Shown here one piece after another: positions 62,561 to 64,000 of a DNA stretch of 64,000 nucleotides. The notes under the pieces were generated by a model that made no database searches, was not told the DNA's origin, and saw only the letters and a list, made by a program, of their open reading frames with translations. Where the stretch lies: the NCBI RefSeq assembly GCF_002368195.1, contig NZ_AP018178.1, positions 8,134,645 through 8,198,644 of the forward strand. The letters are read 5' to 3'. The stretch comes from Calothrix sp. NIES-2100 (GTDB taxonomy: Bacteria; Cyanobacteriota; Cyanobacteriia; Cyanobacteriales; Nostocaceae). The position numbers were made by a program, and so were the translations under genes. The first letter of the stretch is position 1. Each line of letters starts with the position of its first letter.

Positions 62561-64000
62561 TTAAAAGGGTGAATACTGGAGTGAGAAGTACAGCCCATTT
62601 TCTTGAAGGCTAGGTTTTTCACCTTCCACCGATATCAGCGGAATCCCCCAATCAAACCGGGCTGAGAAGGTATCGCCCTGTTTCCACAATAGCCCTAACC
62701 CAGTACCCACTAACGTACTTGGTGATGGATTGTCGCCCTTGACATTCCAGCCTGTGCCGACATCAATAAATGGTGTTAATTGTAGTACTCCGCCCAGCTT
62801 AGGGGCACGGACAATCGGCAACCGAAATTCTGCTGAGAACAACATCCCGTTATCTGTAAGTAATGCATCCTGGCGATAGCCCCGGACACTTAGCTGTCCA
62901 CCTAAACCAAATTGCTCTAACGGTACGAGAGAATTTGCGGAGAGTTGGACATCGCCTCTGGCTAAAAATAACGTGTCTGGTGCTAACTGTCGCACCCACT
63001 GGGCTTGTCCTCGCCAAGAGAAAAAGCGGGTATCTGGCTCATCTTCACTGACATTTCCTCCCAACCAATCTACACCAAAGCTAAATTGCGATCGCACTGC
63101 AAAAACTTGGCTAGTACTACGCTGGGTATAATCCTGAAAAAAGCGTAAGGCAGAAATATTGGTTCTTCCTTGCTCATCTGCACCAGGTGAAAGTCGAAAC
63201 GGGCCAATGTTATCAATACCTAACTCAGTTTGGCTTTCCTGGCGAGAAAACGACAGCCCTACCGCTAATTCCTGGGTTGGCTTTTGCAGCAGTGGTTGGC
63301 GATAGCTGAATTCATAAGAAGTGGTATCTGATTGAATATCGAGAACGCTAAATGGTTTTTCAATCACACGGTTCCAACCCTGGTTAAAACCAAAGGAGAG
63401 AGTGCCGTTGTGAGCATTAATCGGCAGTGTGTAATTGAGATTAATTGTATTACTGCCATCGGTATTGGCGTAGCCTAAACTCAGAGTGTCACCTAAACCG
63501 AGTAAATTCGCTTCTTGCAGATCCACACCCCGGCGAAAACTACCTACACTAGGCGATCGCCCATTATCTAAACTAGTTGTTAGTCTAAAGGTGTCGGCTT
63601 CTTGGATTTCGACTTGCAATATATTGCTTCCCGGACGTACACCCATCTGTAACTCCGCCGATAAATTTTGAATGCGCGGATCAAGACGGAGTAGTTGCAG
63701 CTTTTCTATTAAGCGGGGTACATTTAAAGGCGTTCCTGCACCCAATTGAATGCGCGATCGAATATATTGACTGTTTAATCGTCTGTTACCAACAATCTTA
63801 ATTTCTTGCAGACTACCCTCAATGACCTGAATTTTGATCACTCCAGCTTCTACTGTCTGCGGTGTAATCAACGCCCCTGTGGTGACATAACCTTGATCGG
63901 TGTAAAGCTTGGTAATTGCATCTTTGATTTGCAACAACTCTGCAAATGTCAGATCCTTACCCACAAAAGGAGTTGTAATCGCCGCAAACTGTTCTGGTTT
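62561..64000 (-). CDS. TpsB two-partner-secretion outer membrane transporter, cut at window end
   Basis: At least 480 residues; the 5' end lies beyond the window. The reverse strand reads KPEQFAAITTPFVGKDLTF at the edge, in frame with the rest. A POTRA domain (LQIKDAITKLYTDQGYVTTG, ALITPQTVEAGVIKIQVIEG) is followed by a 16-stranded beta-barrel with FFSWRGQAQWVRQL and the conserved VRGYRQDALLTDNGMLFSAE (VRGY motif), and a terminal Phe (FSLQYSPF) as signal for BamA insertion. This is the FhaC/ShlB family that exports TpsA proteins. It stands first in the operon, followed by the four TpsA genes. Confidence 0.93.
   Translation of the reverse strand, partial: KPEQFAAITTPFVGKDLTFAELLQIKDAITKLYTDQGYVTTGALITPQTVEAGVIKIQVIEGSLQEIKIVGNRRLNSQYIRSRIQLGAGTPLNVPRLIEKLQLLRLDPRIQNLSAELQMGVRPGSNILQVEIQEADTFRLTTSLDNGRSPSVGSFRRGVDLQEANLLGLGDTLSLGYANTDGSNTINLNYTLPINAHNGTLSFGFNQGWNRVIEKPFSVLDIQSDTTSYEFSYRQPLLQKPTQELAVGLSFSRQESQTELGIDNIGPFRLSPGADEQGRTNISALRFFQDYTQRSTSQVFAVRSQFSFGVDWLGGNVSEDEPDTRFFSWRGQAQWVRQLAPDTLFLARGDVQLSANSLVPLEQFGLGGQLSVRGYRQDALLTDNGMLFSAEFRLPIVRAPKLGGVLQLTPFIDVGTGWNVKGDNPSPSTLVGTGLGLLWKQGDTFSARFDWGIPLISVEGEKPSLQENGLYFSLQYSPF

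Noticed and set aside
1..64000. tRNA, rRNA or CRISPR arrays
   Set aside because: No cloverleaf with a convincing GGTTCRA-type T-arm in a gene-free region and no array of regular 28-37-bp repeats with unique spacers was seen. The tandem heptamers are too short and lack spacers. A tRNAscan or CRISPR finder run would be decisive.

Overview
The window looks like chromosomal DNA of a filamentous, heterocyst-type cyanobacterium (Nostocales; gene content closest to the Fremyella/Tolypothrix/Calothrix group). Reasons: many GCGATCGC (HIP1) palindromes, runs of the TTGTCAT and GGGCATT type short tandem repeats, phycobilisome genes with two complete phycocyanin alpha/beta pairs, enzymes for phycoerythrobilin synthesis, OCP/FRP photoprotection, very large multidomain kinases and two-partner-secretion exoproteins. 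No phycoerythrin structural genes (cpeA/cpeB) lie in the window, but pebA, pebB and a cpeF-like gene imply that the organism makes phycoerythrin.

Layout. 1-9.6 kb: 5' part of lepA (minus), a small ribbon-helix-helix-like protein, a GAF/histidine kinase, an Nfu scaffold, a GH57 glycoside hydrolase, a HEAT-repeat protein and an AT-rich membrane Ser/Thr kinase. The kinase is bracketed by a 182-bp duplication of the 3' end of the HEAT gene. 10-17.9 kb: a pigment-biogenesis block with a divergent phycobilisome globin, a DUF1838 protein, an NblB-like HEAT protein, a small orphan, a pentapeptide-repeat protein, a CpcS/CpeS-type lyase, an AraC regulator, a membrane protein, and pebA-pebB. 18.6-21.7 kb: phycocyanin operon 1, cpcB-cpcA-(terminator)-cpcE-cpcF-terminator (plus). 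21.9-25.1 kb: a hybrid histidine kinase carrying a GAF domain with the DXCF cyanobacteriochrome signature. 25.3-29.5 kb (minus): phycocyanin operon 2, cpcB2-cpcA2-cpcH-cpcI-cpcD, with small inverted-repeat elements in its spacers. This cpc1/cpc2 arrangement resembles the constitutive and red-light-induced operons of Fremyella. 30.4-31.7 kb: a tnpA-less IS605/IS1341-type element with intact tnpB. 31.8-33.5 kb: SnoaL-like gene, small gene, cpeF.

33.5-38.4 kb (minus): a DUF433/DUF5615 toxin-antitoxin pair, then a 14-repeat WD40 nSTAND ATPase and a small upstream protein. The two share a RHIM-like amyloid signalling motif, one at an N-terminus and the other at a C-terminus. This looks like a Bell-domain/BASS-type NLR cell-death system and is the most unusual system here. 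39.3-42.9 kb: a TetR regulator fused to a zinc ribbon, divergent from a Rieske oxygenase, then frp and ocp (minus). 42.9-44.8 kb: a gene-poor stretch with decayed fragments, hairpins and repeats. 44.8-51.3 kb: a 1937-aa Ser/Thr kinase-ATPase-GAF-PAS-histidine kinase, an in-frame ParB-like remnant and a small hypothetical gene. 51.5-64 kb (minus): a two-partner-secretion locus with one TpsB transporter (cut by the window end) followed by four paralogous TpsA exoproteins that have conserved ends and divergent middles.

All identifications rest on reading motifs and remembered family features. No database search was run.
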